DNA from: JAPUDS01 sp039812985
GTDB taxonomy: Bacteria; Patescibacteriota; Saccharimonadia; Saccharimonadales; Saccharimonadaceae
Assembly: GCA_039812985.1 (NCBI GenBank)
Contig: JBDHUL010000027.1
Coordinates: 1-12,100 of the forward strand
Reading direction: 5' to 3'
DNA: 12,100 nucleotides
The notes under the pieces were generated by a model, which was not told the DNA's origin, did not search any database, and saw only the letters and a program-made list of their open reading frames with translations. Positions 11,974-12,100 of the stretch are shown here, piece by piece (the first letter of the stretch is position 1; each line of letters opens with the position of its first letter). A program made the translations under genes and the position numbers.

Positions 11974-12100
11974 TACCCCTCAAACCCTTTCGCAACCTTT
12001 TCGGCCGTTTCTCGCACGAGTTTGACGAGTGCTTCGTCGTCGCCAAACTTCTGGTCGCCCTTGTTCAGGTTCCGCATGTCTTCTTTGTGCTTTGTCCAAA
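11973..12100 (-). CDS. atpA: Probable C-terminal end of ATP synthase alpha subunit (5' partial)
   Basis: 42 codons enter from the right edge and end with TAA (11975-11973), whose last A is the first base of the NYN gene's ATG. The peptide (WTKHKEDMRNLNKGDQKFGD, then a helix LVKLVRETAEKVAKGFEG) is amphipathic and ends with the Phe close to the terminus common in alpha subunits, whose last helix reads roughly 'L..ai.eF...F'. The assignment rests mainly on position: alpha is universally upstream of gamma. The catalytic region is outside the window. Confidence 0.6.
   Translation of the reverse strand, partial: WTKHKEDMRNLNKGDQKFGDDEALVKLVRETAEKVAKGFEG

Noticed and set aside
1..12100. tRNA genes, CRISPR arrays, insertion sequences or transposases
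   Set aside because: No cloverleaf with a GGTTCGA-type arm, no spaced identical repeats and no transposase motif were seen on either strand.

Overview
The window looks like a chromosome segment of a Patescibacteria (CPR) bacterium, most probably Candidatus Saccharibacteria. This rests on gene content (a UvrD-type helicase fused to a RecB-type nuclease, a Gly-rich TIM44/DUF3137-like membrane protein, an F1-ATPase cluster interrupted by foreign small genes) and on compact spacing. The taxonomic call is an inference; no rRNA or marker search was possible. All genes read well with the standard bacterial code. One partial ORF ends at UGA, which argues against the UGA=Gly code of Gracilibacteria/Absconditabacteria.

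Left part (1-5424). A partial coiled-coil protein (3-215, +) converges on an unrecognised gene (719-228, -). That gene diverges from a two-TM, glycine-linker membrane protein (787-2121, +), which is followed by a complete helicase-nuclease (2158-5424, +).

Middle (5425-7118). The 581-bp gap between the helicase and the dihydrouridine synthase gene is not empty. A TATAAT box overlaps the helicase stop codon, about 480 nt of hairpin-rich sequence follows, and a U-tailed terminator hairpin closes it at about 5941. I read this as a roughly 510-nt structured non-coding RNA gene of no family I recognise. After it comes an independent promoter and dus (6006-7118, +), which carries an unusual palindrome-rich in-frame insertion.

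Right part (7081-12100, all -). In transcription order: end of probable atpA, NYN-domain nuclease, atpG, S23/four-helix-bundle protein, atpD, atpC, and a carbonic-anhydrase-like metalloprotein that converges on and overlaps the end of dus. The canonical A-G-D-C order of F1 subunits is kept, but one foreign gene sits on each side of atpG. The S23-type gene is clearly AT-richer than atpD. Opposite the poorly conserved tail of the NYN gene lies a near-consensus promoter and a terminator defining a putative antisense RNA of about 57 nt.

Two modes of translation initiation are visible. Genes behind their own promoter (719-, 787+, 2158+, 6006+) have a -10 box ending 6-11 nt before the ATG and no Shine-Dalgarno, so they look leaderless. 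Genes inside the atp cluster mostly have good Shine-Dalgarno sequences or stop/start overlaps.
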